A stretch of 9,143 nucleotides of DNA from an uncultured bacterium (GCA_949286295.1 CASECK010000062.1:1-9143), one strand, 5' to 3'. Counted from the stretch's first letter, positions 1 to 7,245 are shown. Numbers and translations: made by a program. Notes: a model not told the origin generated them from the sequence alone.

Positions 1-30
1 AATATTCCGTTTTATTATTCACTCCGCGGC

Positions 31-64
31 AAAAATGGGCGCCCGGCCCAAAGGCCGGGCGCCC
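31..64 (-). terminator. Rho-independent terminator after the phosphoribosyltransferase-like gene
   Basis: A perfect 12-bp G/C-rich stem pairs 37-48 with 53-64 around a 4-nt loop (49-52). Read on the minus strand it is followed by A and then TTTTT (35-31). It lies 17 nt past the TGA at 82-84, which is the classic layout of an intrinsic terminator for that gene. Confidence 0.9.
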
Positions 65-81
65 CCAGGGGAGACGGCCCC

Positions 82-717
82 TCAGAACTTGGAGATTCCG
101 TAGCTGTTGGCCAGGCCGTCCAGCTTCTGTCCCGCTTTGCAAAGGGGACACTCCTTGGCGTCATAGGTCCCGTAGCCCGGGACGTCCTCGGGGGTGAACA
201 GGCTGTACACCGGGATGCCCCCCACCTGCTCGGGCACGCTGAACACCGCCGCGATGCCCTGGACCTTTCCCCCATAGTACTCCACGCACTCCAGGCAGCG
301 GGCCACCGTCAGGCCGGAGTTGACCGTGGAAATCAAAATAAGCACCTCCCGGCCTGTCACCATGGGCAGCAGGTTGTCCCGGAAAATCAGCTGGCCGTTG
401 GAATCGTACTCCGGGGTAATGACGTCGATGTTCTTATCCTGGTTGACGCTGAAGCGGTCCTTCTGGGCCAGGTGCCGGGCCAGGAACGCGCCGATTACCT
501 CGCTGCCGTCCAGGCACACCACCGTGTCCACGCCCTTCTCATAGGCGTACCGCTGGGCCAGGGTCATGGCCGCCTGGCGGGCCATGGTGTGCTCGTGCTT
601 CATGCGGGTGATGTCGATGTAGTGGGTGTTGTGGGAGTGGCGGGTGGCGAAATGGCCCTGGAGCACCGTCACCTCCAGCTTGCGGTCCAGGCGATGGCAA
701 ATACGTGTTTCAATCAT
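82..717 (-). CDS. Orotate phosphoribosyltransferase-like protein with altered PRPP loop
   Basis: This 211-residue protein resembles type I phosphoribosyltransferases, closest in layout to the Thermus-family orotate phosphoribosyltransferases (PyrE). Visible features are a GHF...HSHNTHYID segment near residues 21-35, like the N-terminal substrate region of that family; the strand VVCLDGSEVIGAFLA (66-80); and a C-terminal CPLC motif (C190, C193) typical of the Thermus-type enzymes. The PRPP-binding loop should read roughly hydrophobic-hydrophobic-E/D-D-x-x-T-T/S-G. Here residues 125-135 read VLILISTVNSG, so both acidic residues are gone. Catalysis as a normal PyrE is therefore doubtful; a different nucleotide-related or regulatory role is possible. 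The ATG at 717 is chosen because AGGAGG (725-730) stands 7 nt upstream and a longer in-frame start at 762 would lie inside the promoter. The gene is monocistronic, with its own promoter and terminator, and is probably not part of the Pho operon. Family call fairly sure, substrate unknown. Confidence 0.75.
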   Translation of the reverse strand: MIETRICHRLDRKLEVTVLQGHFATRHSHNTHYIDITRMKHEHTMARQAAMTLAQRYAYEKGVDTVVCLDGSEVIGAFLARHLAQKDRFSVNQDKNIDVITPEYDSNGQLIFRDNLLPMVTGREVLILISTVNSGLTVARCLECVEYYGGKVQGIAAVFSVPEQVGGIPVYSLFTPEDVPGYGTYDAKECPLCKAGQKLDGLANSYGISKF

Positions 718-760
718 GGTGTAACCTCCTGTCCGTCCCAAGTCGGGGCCTTCTGGGTTC

Positions 761-789
761 ACTATATCACGCCTTGTCGGAAATTACAA
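761..789 (-). promoter_or_regulatory. Sigma-A promoter (extended -10) for the phosphoribosyltransferase-like gene
   Basis: On the minus strand, -35 TTGTAA (789-784) and -10 TATAGT (766-761) are separated by exactly 17 nt, and a TG one base before the -10 makes it an extended -10 element. The predicted transcript starts near 754, giving a leader of about 37 nt before the ATG at 717. The promoter lies directly downstream of the terminator at 834-870, which supports independent transcription. Confidence 0.75.
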
Positions 790-833
790 TCTTTTTGATA
801 ATTTTTCCTTTCTTTTCGTTCTTTTGACCGACA

Positions 834-870
834 TAAAAACTCCCCGGGCCTCCATAGAAGCCCGGGGAGT
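834..870 (-). terminator. Rho-independent terminator at the end of the Pho operon and lipoprotein gene
   Basis: An 11-bp perfect stem (839-849 with 860-870) with a 10-nt loop is continued on the minus strand by a short T-run (838-835, plus the last stem base). It begins 17 nt beyond the TGA of the lipoprotein gene (888-890). It probably ends the transcript that starts at pstS, if the lipoprotein gene is cotranscribed with phoR. Confidence 0.88.
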
Positions 871-887
871 GGGGGGATAAAACAATG

Positions 888-1427
888 TCAGCCGGCCAAA
901 ATCGCCTGGGAGATGGCCTCGAACACCGCGTCCTGGCCCTCGCACATGACCATCAGGACGGTGCCGTCCTCCAGGGTCTCCAGCCGGGCGCTGCCGGCCA
1001 CCTCGTACTGGTCGGCCAGGTAGTGCTCAAAGCTGGCCTTCTGGGCGTCGATGTAGCCCTGGAGCGCCTGGGTCACCGCCTCGGTCTTGTCCTGGGCGGG
1101 CATCACGGCGGCGATGCCGTAGGCCTGGACGTTCATCAGCGAAGAGCTGATGCCAAAGGCCTGCATATCCTCCTGGGCCAGGCCCATGGCCTCCAAAATC
1201 ATGGCGGACATATCCTCCTGGCTGACCGCGGTGAACACCGGGTTGTACTCTACCAGCTCGCCGCCGTTTTCGGTGATGGCGGTGCTGTACAGCTGGGCCA
1301 GCTCCTCGGGGGTCTTGGCGCCGGCGCCAGAGCCGGAACCGGCGTCAGAGCTGGAGCCGCCGGTGCAGCCGGCCAGCAGGGCGGCGGTCAGGGCCAGGGT
1401 CAGGGCACAGGTCAAAAGCTTTTTCAT
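888..1427 (-). CDS. Small lipoprotein, DUF4358-like
   Basis: This 179-residue predicted lipoprotein starts MKKLLTCALTLALTAALLAGC, with lipobox LAGC at 18-21, so Cys21 would be lipidated after signal peptidase II cleavage. A flexible Gly/Ser/Asp/Ala linker follows (about 22-36), then a folded alpha/beta-looking domain to the end. The order of segments (an EELAQLY helix, a central AYGIAAVMPAQ strand, an alanine/glutamine-rich helix, then DGTVLMVMCEGQ near the C-terminus) recalls the DUF4358 lipoproteins of Clostridia. That assignment is from memory of the family and is moderate. The ATG at 1427 is chosen because the lipoprotein signal begins there and GGAGG stands 11 nt upstream; an open frame extends to 1559 but its extra residues are not signal-like. 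It follows phoR by 137 nt without a clear promoter or terminator between them, so it may be the last gene of the Pho operon. Molecular function is unknown. Confidence 0.8.
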   Translation of the reverse strand: MKKLLTCALTLALTAALLAGCTGGSSSDAGSGSGAGAKTPEELAQLYSTAITENGGELVEYNPVFTAVSQEDMSAMILEAMGLAQEDMQAFGISSSLMNVQAYGIAAVMPAQDKTEAVTQALQGYIDAQKASFEHYLADQYEVAGSARLETLEDGTVLMVMCEGQDAVFEAISQAILAG

Positions 1428-1457
1428 AGATGGGGGTTCCTCCGTTTTCTTGGTTTG

Positions 1458-1475
1458 CGGAAACGGCCGTTTCCG
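1458..1475. repeat. 18-bp perfect palindrome between phoR and the lipoprotein gene
   Basis: Positions 1458-1475 read the same on both strands (CGGAAACGGCCGTTTCCG). It sits in the 137-nt phoR-lipoprotein gap, 31 nt before the lipoprotein ATG. There is no T-run on the minus strand after it, so it is not a normal terminator. It could be an mRNA hairpin limiting read-through, or an operator. The rest of the gap (1428-1564) shows no recognisable -35/-10 pair. Confidence 0.5.
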
Positions 1476-1564
1476 GCCTTCCTCTCCCTTGGACGGCGCC
1501 GGAGCGGAAAAGTTCCCGCCCCGCCCCAAATTTTTTCGGATGCCCCCTTCCCCAGCCAAAGGGC

Positions 1565-3217
1565 TTAGAGGGGAAAAATCAGGCGCACCGTGCTCCCCTG
1601 GCCGGGGGCGCTGGTCAACTCCACCTGGGCGCCGTGGAGGGCCGCCCCATGCTTGACGATGGACAGGCCCAGTCCCGTGCCGCCAATCTCCTTGGAGTGG
1701 CTCTTGTCCACCCGGTAGAACCGCTCGAACACCCGCTCCTGCTCCCCGGCGGGGATGCCGATGCCCGTGTCGGCCACGGTGACCACCGCCTGGTCCTGCC
1801 CGCCGCCCACCGTGACGGTGACCTGGCCCTGGGGGCGGTTATACTTGACGGCGTTGTCGCACAGGTTGTAAATCATCTCCTCCACCACCGAGGGGATGCC
1901 GCGGATGGTCCGGCTCTCCCCCTCCACCGTGAGCTTCACCCCCGCCTTCCGGGCAAGAGGCTCCAGGCGCTCCCCCACCCGGCCGGCTATGGCCAGCAGG
2001 TCCAGGGGCTGCCGCTCCAGGTCCTCCCCGCCCTCGTCCAGCCGGGACAGGCGGATGATGTCCTCCACCAGCTGAATCAGCCGCTGGCTCTCCTTATAGA
2101 TGTCGGCGGCAAAGCCGGGGATATCCTCGCTTTTCACCAGGCCATCCTTGAGGATTTCCGCCATGCCGGAGATGGAGGTGAGGGGAGTTTTGAGCTCGTG
2201 GGACACGTTGGCGGTGAACTCCCGGCGCATCCGCTCCCCCTGTTCCCGCTCGGTGATGTCCAGCAGCACCAGCACGCCGCCGGCGTTTTTCCCCGCGTGG
2301 AGCACCGGGTCGCCCAGCAGCTGGAGGATTCGGCCCTCCCGCTCCAGCCGGCCCTGGCAGCGGAGGCCCTCCAGCACCTGGCCGACCACCTGGCGGAAGG
2401 CATCGCTGCGCTCCAGGGTGAACACGTTGGCCTCCTCCTCCGGGGGGGCCGCGCCCAGCAGGCGGATGGCCCCCCGGTTATAGGACAGCACGCGGCCCCG
2501 GCTGTCCAGCAGCAGGAAGCCCTCGGACATATTCTCCGTCAGGGCGGTGAACTCCTGCCGGCGCTGGCGCAGCAGCTCAATCTGGCTTTGGATGGTGTCG
2601 TTCTGCCGGCGGATGCGGGTCAGCAGGGGGGCCAGCTCGTCATAGGCGCCGCCCTTCTCCGGGCGCTCCAAGTCCAGCTCCAGGATGGGCCGGATGATTC
2701 GCCTGGCCAGCCGGGAGGCCAGCGCGGCGGCAAACAGTCCCGTGATGACCAGGATAATCAGGATGGGCTGGACCATGGACAGCAGCAGGGTGACGGCGGT
2801 GCGCTGCTCCCCGGCCAGGCGGATGACGGTGCCGTCCTCCAGCCGCTGGGCCACATAGATGGTCCGCTGGGCCAGGGTGGCCGACTGCCGCTGGGCAGTG
2901 CCCCGGGTCCCCAGGACGGCCTCCCGAATCTCCTCCCGGTCCCCGTGGTTTTCCATTCTGGCCGGGTCGGCCCGGTTGTCGTACAGGACGGTGCCGTCCC
3001 GGTCCACCCAGGTGATGCGGGTGGAGGTCTGAAGACCGTCGAAATACGCCCCGCCCATGGCCTCCACCCCCCGGGCCACCATCTGGGCCTCGGCGGACAG
3101 CTCCTGGGTAATCTGGCCGGTGAAGTACTGGTAGAGCATCCCCAGAAACAGCGCCGCCGACAGCAGGAACACCCCCACGCCCACGGCCAGAAAATTGCGA
3201 AAGATTTTTTTCGTCAC
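1565..3217 (-). CDS. phoR: Phosphate-regulon sensor histidine kinase PhoR
   Basis: This 550-residue membrane kinase is predicted to sense phosphate status and phosphorylate PhoP. In order it shows: a transmembrane helix (about 8-30); an extracytoplasmic Cache/PDC-like domain (about 31-142); a second membrane helix (about 143-165); a short HAMP-like linker (about 168-210); a PAS domain (about 220-322, around LTENMSEGFLLLDSRG); HisKA with VSHELKTPLT, His340 being the phosphoacceptor; and HATPase with N-box NLCDN (451-455), DTGIG (483-487) and GGTGLGL (512-518). It ends in STVRLIFPL. Length and domain order match PhoR of low-G+C Gram-positives. The GTG at 3217 is chosen over the upstream GTG at 3226, because GAGGTG (3224-3229) is then a ribosome site 6 nt away, whereas the upstream GTG would overlap it. 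It follows phoP by 50 nt. No key kinase motif is missing. Confidence 0.93.
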   Translation of the reverse strand: MTKKIFRNFLAVGVGVFLLSAALFLGMLYQYFTGQITQELSAEAQMVARGVEAMGGAYFDGLQTSTRITWVDRDGTVLYDNRADPARMENHGDREEIREAVLGTRGTAQRQSATLAQRTIYVAQRLEDGTVIRLAGEQRTAVTLLLSMVQPILIILVITGLFAAALASRLARRIIRPILELDLERPEKGGAYDELAPLLTRIRRQNDTIQSQIELLRQRRQEFTALTENMSEGFLLLDSRGRVLSYNRGAIRLLGAAPPEEEANVFTLERSDAFRQVVGQVLEGLRCQGRLEREGRILQLLGDPVLHAGKNAGGVLVLLDITEREQGERMRREFTANVSHELKTPLTSISGMAEILKDGLVKSEDIPGFAADIYKESQRLIQLVEDIIRLSRLDEGGEDLERQPLDLLAIAGRVGERLEPLARKAGVKLTVEGESRTIRGIPSVVEEMIYNLCDNAVKYNRPQGQVTVTVGGGQDQAVVTVADTGIGIPAGEQERVFERFYRVDKSHSKEIGGTGLGLSIVKHGAALHGAQVELTSAPGQGSTVRLIFPL

Positions 3218-3229
3218 GTCACACACCTC
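3214..3229 (-). promoter_or_regulatory. phoR ribosome-binding site and GTG start cassette
   Basis: GAGGTG (3229-3224), six spacer bases (3223-3218) and GTG (3217-3215) decide the phoR start. The 16 bases match the phoP start region (3951-3936) at 14 positions. Confidence 0.7.
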
Positions 3230-3267
3230 GTTGTCGTCCCCGCCGGGCAGGGCGCACCGGTCCCGGG

Positions 3268-3939
3268 TTACGCTCCGCCAATCTTATATCCCACGCCCCG
3301 GACCGTCTCGATGTAGTCTCCGCAGGGGCCCAGCTTCTGGCGCAGGGTGCGGATGTGCACGTCCACTGTGCGGCTGGCTCCGTCAAACTCATAGCCCCAG
3401 ATGGTGTTAAGCAGCTGGTCCCGGGTGAACACCGTCCCCCGGCGCTCCAACAGCAGGCACAGCAGCTGAAACTCCTTCAGAGTCAGCGCCACCTCCCGCT
3501 CCCCCACCTGGACCACGTGGCGGGCGGGGTCCACCAGCAGCTGGCCCAGGCGGAATACCCCCTCTTCCCCGCCGGGTCCGGCGTGGCGCAGGGCGGTCCG
3601 GACCCGGGCCATCAGCTCCATCATCCCGAAGGGTTTGGCCACATAGTCGTCCGCCCCCTGGTCCAGCCCCATCACCTTGTCGTACTCGGTGCCCTTGGCG
3701 GTGAGCATGATGACGGGCAGCTTCTTTGTGGCCGGAGCGGCCCGCAGGCGCCAGAGCACCTCCAGGCCGTCCTCCTCGGGCAGCATGATGTCCAGCAGCA
3801 CCAGCTCGGGCCGGCGCTCCCCCAGGGCGTGCCAGAACTGGGAGGGCTTTTCAAAGCCCTCCGCCTCCATCCCCTGGCTGTTCAGGGTATAGACCACCAG
3901 CTTGCGGATGCTGGCGTCGTCCTCCAAGATATAGATCAC
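3268..3939 (-). CDS. phoP: Phosphate-regulon response regulator (PhoP/PhoB type)
   Basis: This 223-residue OmpR/PhoB-family transcription factor is called PhoP in Gram-positives and PhoB in enterobacteria. The receiver domain (about 1-118) has the acidic pocket EDD (6-8), phospho-acceptor Asp50 in LVLLDIMLPEEDG, Thr80 and Lys102 in the AKPF motif. A winged-helix DNA-binding domain fills about 128-223, with the recognition-helix region SRTVDVHIRTLRQKLG and the C-terminal wing ETVRGVGYKIG. Phosphorylated by PhoR, it should bind Pho-box repeats such as those before pstS. The GTG at 3939 is chosen because GAGAGGTG (3953-3946) lies 6 nt upstream and the product then begins MIYILEDD as usual in the family; a GTG at 3948 overlaps that site. 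It follows phoU by 32 nt and precedes phoR by 50 nt. Family call is certain; the Pho role comes from context. Confidence 0.94.
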   Translation of the reverse strand: MIYILEDDASIRKLVVYTLNSQGMEAEGFEKPSQFWHALGERRPELVLLDIMLPEEDGLEVLWRLRAAPATKKLPVIMLTAKGTEYDKVMGLDQGADDYVAKPFGMMELMARVRTALRHAGPGGEEGVFRLGQLLVDPARHVVQVGEREVALTLKEFQLLCLLLERRGTVFTRDQLLNTIWGYEFDGASRTVDVHIRTLRQKLGPCGDYIETVRGVGYKIGGA

Positions 3940-3953
3940 GTCATTCACCTCTC
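3936..3953 (-). promoter_or_regulatory. phoP ribosome-binding site and GTG start cassette
   Basis: GAGAGGTG (3953-3946), spacer AATGAC (3945-3940) and GTG (3939-3937) set the phoP start. The GTG inside the Shine-Dalgarno sequence (3948) is in frame and could be mistaken for the start. Confidence 0.7.
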
Positions 3954-3971
3954 GCGCCCGGGACGGGCGGG

Positions 3972-4613
3972 TCAGTCTTCCTCATACTCGCCGGTGACGG
4001 CGTATTCCACCCACTGGGCGATGTTGCAGGCGTGGTCGCCGATGCGCTCGAAGTACTTGGCAATCATCAGCAGGTCCAGGCACAGCCCGCCGTCCTCCCC
4101 CCGGGCAATCAGGCCGGTCAGCTCCCGGCGGATGCTCAGAAACAGCCCGTCCACCTGGTCGTCCTGGGCGATGACCCTGTGGGCCAGCTGCACATCCCGG
4201 CGCACAAAGGAGTCCACGCTGTCGGTGACCATCCGGATGGCGGCCAGGGCCATCTCATTCATGGGAATCTGCCGCTTGACGGGGCCGTCCTCCATGTCCC
4301 GGACAATCTCCGCAATGTCGGCAGCCTGGTCCCCGATGCGCTCCATATCGGAAATCATGCGCATGGCGGCGGACACGGTGCGCAAATCACCGGCCACCGG
4401 CTGCTGGCGCAGCAGCAGCTTCATGCACTGGCTCTCGATGTCCCGCTCCTTGTGGTCAATCTCCTGCTCCAGCGCCACCGCCCGCTGCCCCAGGGGCGCG
4501 TCGGCCTCCAGATAGGCCTTGGCGGCGGCGGAGATGGCCTCCTCGCACAGCGCGCCCATCTCAATCAGCTCCACGTTCAGCTGCTCCATCTGCTCGTTGA
4601 AGGTATTTCTCAT
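3972..4613 (-). CDS. phoU: Phosphate signalling protein PhoU
   Basis: This 213-residue all-helical cytoplasmic protein links PstSCAB activity to PhoR and represses the Pho response when phosphate is plentiful. It contains two PhoU repeats, each ending in the metal-binding signature E-R-I-G-D followed by A/H and an I-A-x-x-V/Y helix: ERIGDQAADIAE (91-102) and ERIGDHACNIAQ (189-200). The start MRNTFNEQMEQLNVELIEMG is typical of the family, and length is normal. The ATG at 4613 is preferred over an in-frame TTG at 4622; GGGAGG stands 10 nt upstream inside the end of pstB. The pstB stop and this ATG are 1 nt apart (TGATATG), so translational coupling is likely. Confidence 0.95.
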   Translation of the reverse strand: MRNTFNEQMEQLNVELIEMGALCEEAISAAAKAYLEADAPLGQRAVALEQEIDHKERDIESQCMKLLLRQQPVAGDLRTVSAAMRMISDMERIGDQAADIAEIVRDMEDGPVKRQIPMNEMALAAIRMVTDSVDSFVRRDVQLAHRVIAQDDQVDGLFLSIRRELTGLIARGEDGGLCLDLLMIAKYFERIGDHACNIAQWVEYAVTGEYEED

Positions 4614-4614
4614 A

Positions 4615-5373
4615 TCAGCCAAACCTCCCGGTGATGTAGTCCTCCGTGCGCTTGTCCCGGGGCATGGAGAAGATGTCCTCCGTGGAGCCGAACTCCACCA
4701 GCTCGCCCAGCAGAAAGAAGGCGGTGTTGTCTGAGATGCGGGCCGCCTGCTGCATATTGTGGGTGACCATGATGATAGTATAGTCTTTTTTCAGCTCCGC
4801 GGCAAGGTCTTCAATCTTGGAGGTGGAGATGGGGTCCAGGGCGGAGGTGGCCTCGTCCATCAGCAGCACGTCCGGCTTGACGGCCAAGGCCCGGGCGATG
4901 CACAGCCGCTGCTGCTGCCCGCCGGACAGGCCCAGCGCGGACTTTTTCAGCCGGTCCTTCACCTCGTCCCAGATGGCCGCCCCCCGCAGGGACTGCTCCA
5001 CAATCTCGTCCAGCTTCACCTTGTTGCGCACGCCGTGGGTCCGGGGGCCGTAGGCCACGTTGTCATAGATGGACATGGGGAAGGGGTTGGGCTTCTGAAA
5101 TACCATGCCGATTTTCTTGCGCAGGCCGGTGACGTCCTGGTCGGGGGCATAGATTTCCTGTCCCCGATAGGTCAGCGACCCGGTGATGCGCACCCCCTCG
5201 ATGAGGTCGTTCATGCGGTTGATGGTGCGCAGAAAGGTGGATTTGCCGCAGCCGGAGGGGCCGATGAGGGCGGTAATCTGCCGCTGGGGGATGTCAATGC
5301 TCACATCCTTGAGGGCGTGGTTCTCCCCGTAGTACAGGTTCAGGTCCCGGGCTGAGATAATCCTCTCGTCCAT
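4615..5373 (-). CDS. pstB: Phosphate ABC transporter ATP-binding protein PstB
   Basis: This 252-residue ABC ATPase powers phosphate import through PstC/PstA at the inner face of the membrane. Motifs are complete: Walker A GPSGCGKST (38-46), Q-loop Gln93 in VFQKPNPFPMSIYDNVAYG (a PstB hallmark), signature LSGGQQQR (149-156), Walker B LLMDE with catalytic Glu174, D-loop SALD, and H-loop His205 in VTHNM. The ending FGSTEDIF...TEDYITGRFG is also the usual PstB tail. The length matches the family (about 250-260). The ATG at 5373 has AAGGAG 10 nt upstream. It follows pstA by 56 nt, a gap with a small hairpin, and nearly touches phoU. Confidence 0.97.
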   Translation of the reverse strand: MDERIISARDLNLYYGENHALKDVSIDIPQRQITALIGPSGCGKSTFLRTINRMNDLIEGVRITGSLTYRGQEIYAPDQDVTGLRKKIGMVFQKPNPFPMSIYDNVAYGPRTHGVRNKVKLDEIVEQSLRGAAIWDEVKDRLKKSALGLSGGQQQRLCIARALAVKPDVLLMDEATSALDPISTSKIEDLAAELKKDYTIIMVTHNMQQAARISDNTAFFLLGELVEFGSTEDIFSMPRDKRTEDYITGRFG

Positions 5374-5408
5374 TTGGCATATGCTCCTTCTATCCGTTCA
5401 GAATAAGT

Positions 5409-5423
5409 CCCGGCCCTGCCGGG
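5409..5423 (-). other. Small hairpin in the pstA-pstB gap
   Basis: A 6-bp G/C stem (5409-5414 with 5418-5423) with a 3-nt loop sits 7 nt after the pstA stop. No T-run follows on the minus strand, so it is not a terminator. It could mark an mRNA processing or stability point, or be chance in G+C-rich DNA. Confidence 0.3.
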
Positions 5424-5429
5424 GGGTGT

Positions 5430-6359
5430 TCAGCCGTGTTTCTGTCTCAGCTTCTTGCCCGCCAGCTTGGCCGCCAGGTTGATGGCCAGGGCCAGCACCA
5501 GCAGCACCACCGCCACGGCGAAGGCCGGGTCCATCATGGCCCGCTCCTTGGCAAACACATACAGCTGCACCGTCAGGGTGGCGCCGGAGCTGTGGGTGAA
5601 TTTGTCCCAGCTGGCGAAAAAGTCGTTCATGGAGTTGCCCATGCCCCCCACATAGAGCAGTACGGCGGACTCGCCGATGATGCGCCCCACGGCCAGGATG
5701 CACCCGGTGACGATTCCGTCGATGGAGCCGGGCAGCACGATGGTCCGAATCATGTGCCATTTCCCGCTGCCCAGGCCCAGTGCCCCCTCCCGGTACCCCT
5801 GGGGCACGGTCTTGAGGGACTCCTGGGTGGTGCGGATGATGGTGGGCAGGTTCATCATGGCCAGCGCCAGGGAGGCGGCCAGCAGGGAGTAGCCAAGCCC
5901 CAGGGTCTTGCTGAAGGCCAGATAGCCCACCAGGGCGTATAAAATCGAGGGGATACCGGCCAGGGTCTCGGTGGCAAACTCAATTCCGGCCACCAGCCGG
6001 CGGTTGGCGGCGTACTCCGTGAGGTAGACCGCCGCCCCCACCCCCAGCGGCAGGGCGATGACCAGGGTGGCAACGACCACGTACAGGGTATTGTTGATGG
6101 CCGGCAGGATGCCCATCGTCCCCCGAATCAGCGATTCTTGGCTGGTGAGAAACTCCAGGGACAGGTTGGGCAGTCCCCGGAAGCAGATATACCCGATGAG
6201 AAACAGCAGCAGGGCCACGGTCACCCCCGCGCAGGCCCACACCAGGGCCCGCAGGCCCCCGTCGTAAATCCGGCGCCCGGCGGACAGGCCCTCGCCTGTC
6301 CGCGCCCGGGCCAGGCGGTCCGCCTTGGCCGCACGCGTCATAGCTTCCACTCCTTCCAT
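5430..6359 (-). CDS. pstA: Phosphate ABC transporter permease PstA
   Basis: This 309-residue integral membrane subunit forms the phosphate channel with PstC. After a charged cytoplasmic N-terminus (about 1-30) there are six predicted membrane segments, the first at about 37-60. Family marks are LAGIPSILYALVGYLAFS (133-150), the cytoplasmic EAA-type coupling loop REGALGLGSGKWHMIRTIVLPG (190-211) that contacts PstB, and the following AVGRIIGESAVLLYVGG segment (223-239), typical of PstA. Two starts are possible. The ATG at 6359 has GAAGGAG 7 nt upstream, overlapping the pstC stop; an in-frame ATG at 6341 has its own AAGGAG 8 nt upstream and would remove six residues. The first is given because it is nearest the pstC stop (4-nt gap), consistent with coupled translation. 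Function is certain from motifs and context; the start is not. Confidence 0.95.
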   Translation of the reverse strand: MEGVEAMTRAAKADRLARARTGEGLSAGRRIYDGGLRALVWACAGVTVALLLFLIGYICFRGLPNLSLEFLTSQESLIRGTMGILPAINNTLYVVVATLVIALPLGVGAAVYLTEYAANRRLVAGIEFATETLAGIPSILYALVGYLAFSKTLGLGYSLLAASLALAMMNLPTIIRTTQESLKTVPQGYREGALGLGSGKWHMIRTIVLPGSIDGIVTGCILAVGRIIGESAVLLYVGGMGNSMNDFFASWDKFTHSSGATLTVQLYVFAKERAMMDPAFAVAVVLLVLALAINLAAKLAGKKLRQKHG

Positions 6360-6363
6360 CCCC

Positions 6364-7245
6364 TCACTCCTTCTCCCGTTTGAGAATCAGATTCAGCACC
6401 ACATTGATCATCATAATGAACAAGAACAAAATCAGGCCGATGGAAAACAGGGCCATCTTCTGCAAGCTCCCGTCCGGGGCATAGGACATCTCGCTGGCCA
6501 CGGCGGTGGTCAGGAACTTGACGCTGGAGAACAGGGAGGGCATATTGGGCGCGTTGCCCGCCACCATCATAATGGCCATGGCCTCGCCGATGGCCCGCCC
6601 CACCCCCAGCACCACCGCGGCGGCGATGCCGCTTTTGGCCGCGGGGGCGGTGACCCGGAAATAGGTCTCCATCTCTGTGGCTCCCAGGGCCAGGCTGGCC
6701 TCCTCATACTCCCGGGGGACGGCCCGCAGGGCGGTCTCGGACACGGAGATGATGGAGGGGAGAATCATCACCGCCAGCACCAGGATGGCGGCCAGCAGGG
6801 TGTCCCCGGCGGGCAGTCCGAACAGCTCCCGGATGCCGGGCAGCAGGATGACCATGCCCACCATGCCATACACCACCGACGGGATACCGGCCAGCAGGTC
6901 CACCGCCGGCCGGATGGCGGCGGCCACCCGGCGGGGCGCCACCTTGGCCAGGAACACCGCGGTCAAAAATCCGATGGGCACACCAATCACAATGGCCCCC
7001 GCCGTGCCGTAGATGGATGTCAGGATAAAGGGGAGAATCCCGTACTGGGGCTCTGTTTTATTGGTGGAGTCCCAGGTGGTCCCGAACAGGAAGTCCACCA
7101 CCCCCACCTGCCTGATGGCCGGAATGCCGGAGACAACCAGATAGATTGTGATGACCAGCACGAAGGCCACCGCCACAAATCCGCACAGGAAAAACAGCCC
7201 GTGCATCCCCGCCTCCAGCGGATTGGTCTTTTGGGCGCGCTTCAC
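6364..7245 (-). CDS. pstC: Phosphate ABC transporter permease PstC
   Basis: This membrane subunit pairs with PstA. Counting from the GTG at 7245 it has 293 residues and six predicted membrane helices, the first at about 16-40 (HGLFFLCGFVAVAFVLVITIYLVVSG). The motif LLAGIPSVVYGMVGMV lies at about 117-132, the EAA coupling loop REYEEASLALGATEMETYFRV at about 178-198, and LGVGRAIGEAMAIMMVAGN at about 213-231; all are characteristic of PstC. The start is uncertain. The GTG at 7245 has AGGTGG 7 nt upstream. An ATG at 7284 would add 13 residues but lacks a convincing ribosome site, and a TTG at 7302 lies inside the intercistronic hairpin. The gap to pstS is the largest within the operon, and the stop is 4 nt before the pstA ATG. 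Confidence 0.93.
   Translation of the reverse strand: MKRAQKTNPLEAGMHGLFFLCGFVAVAFVLVITIYLVVSGIPAIRQVGVVDFLFGTTWDSTNKTEPQYGILPFILTSIYGTAGAIVIGVPIGFLTAVFLAKVAPRRVAAAIRPAVDLLAGIPSVVYGMVGMVILLPGIRELFGLPAGDTLLAAILVLAVMILPSIISVSETALRAVPREYEEASLALGATEMETYFRVTAPAAKSGIAAAVVLGVGRAIGEAMAIMMVAGNAPNMPSLFSSVKFLTTAVASEMSYAPDGSLQKMALFSIGLILFLFIMMINVVLNLILKREKE

Noticed and set aside
1430..3316. A very long plus-strand open frame (over 600 codons) opposite phoR, and similar long plus-strand frames opposite phoP/phoU and pstC/pstA.
   Set aside because: They are antisense to genes with clear domains, encode His/Gly/Gln/Leu-rich low-complexity protein, lack ribosome sites and arise from the G/C-rich third codon position.
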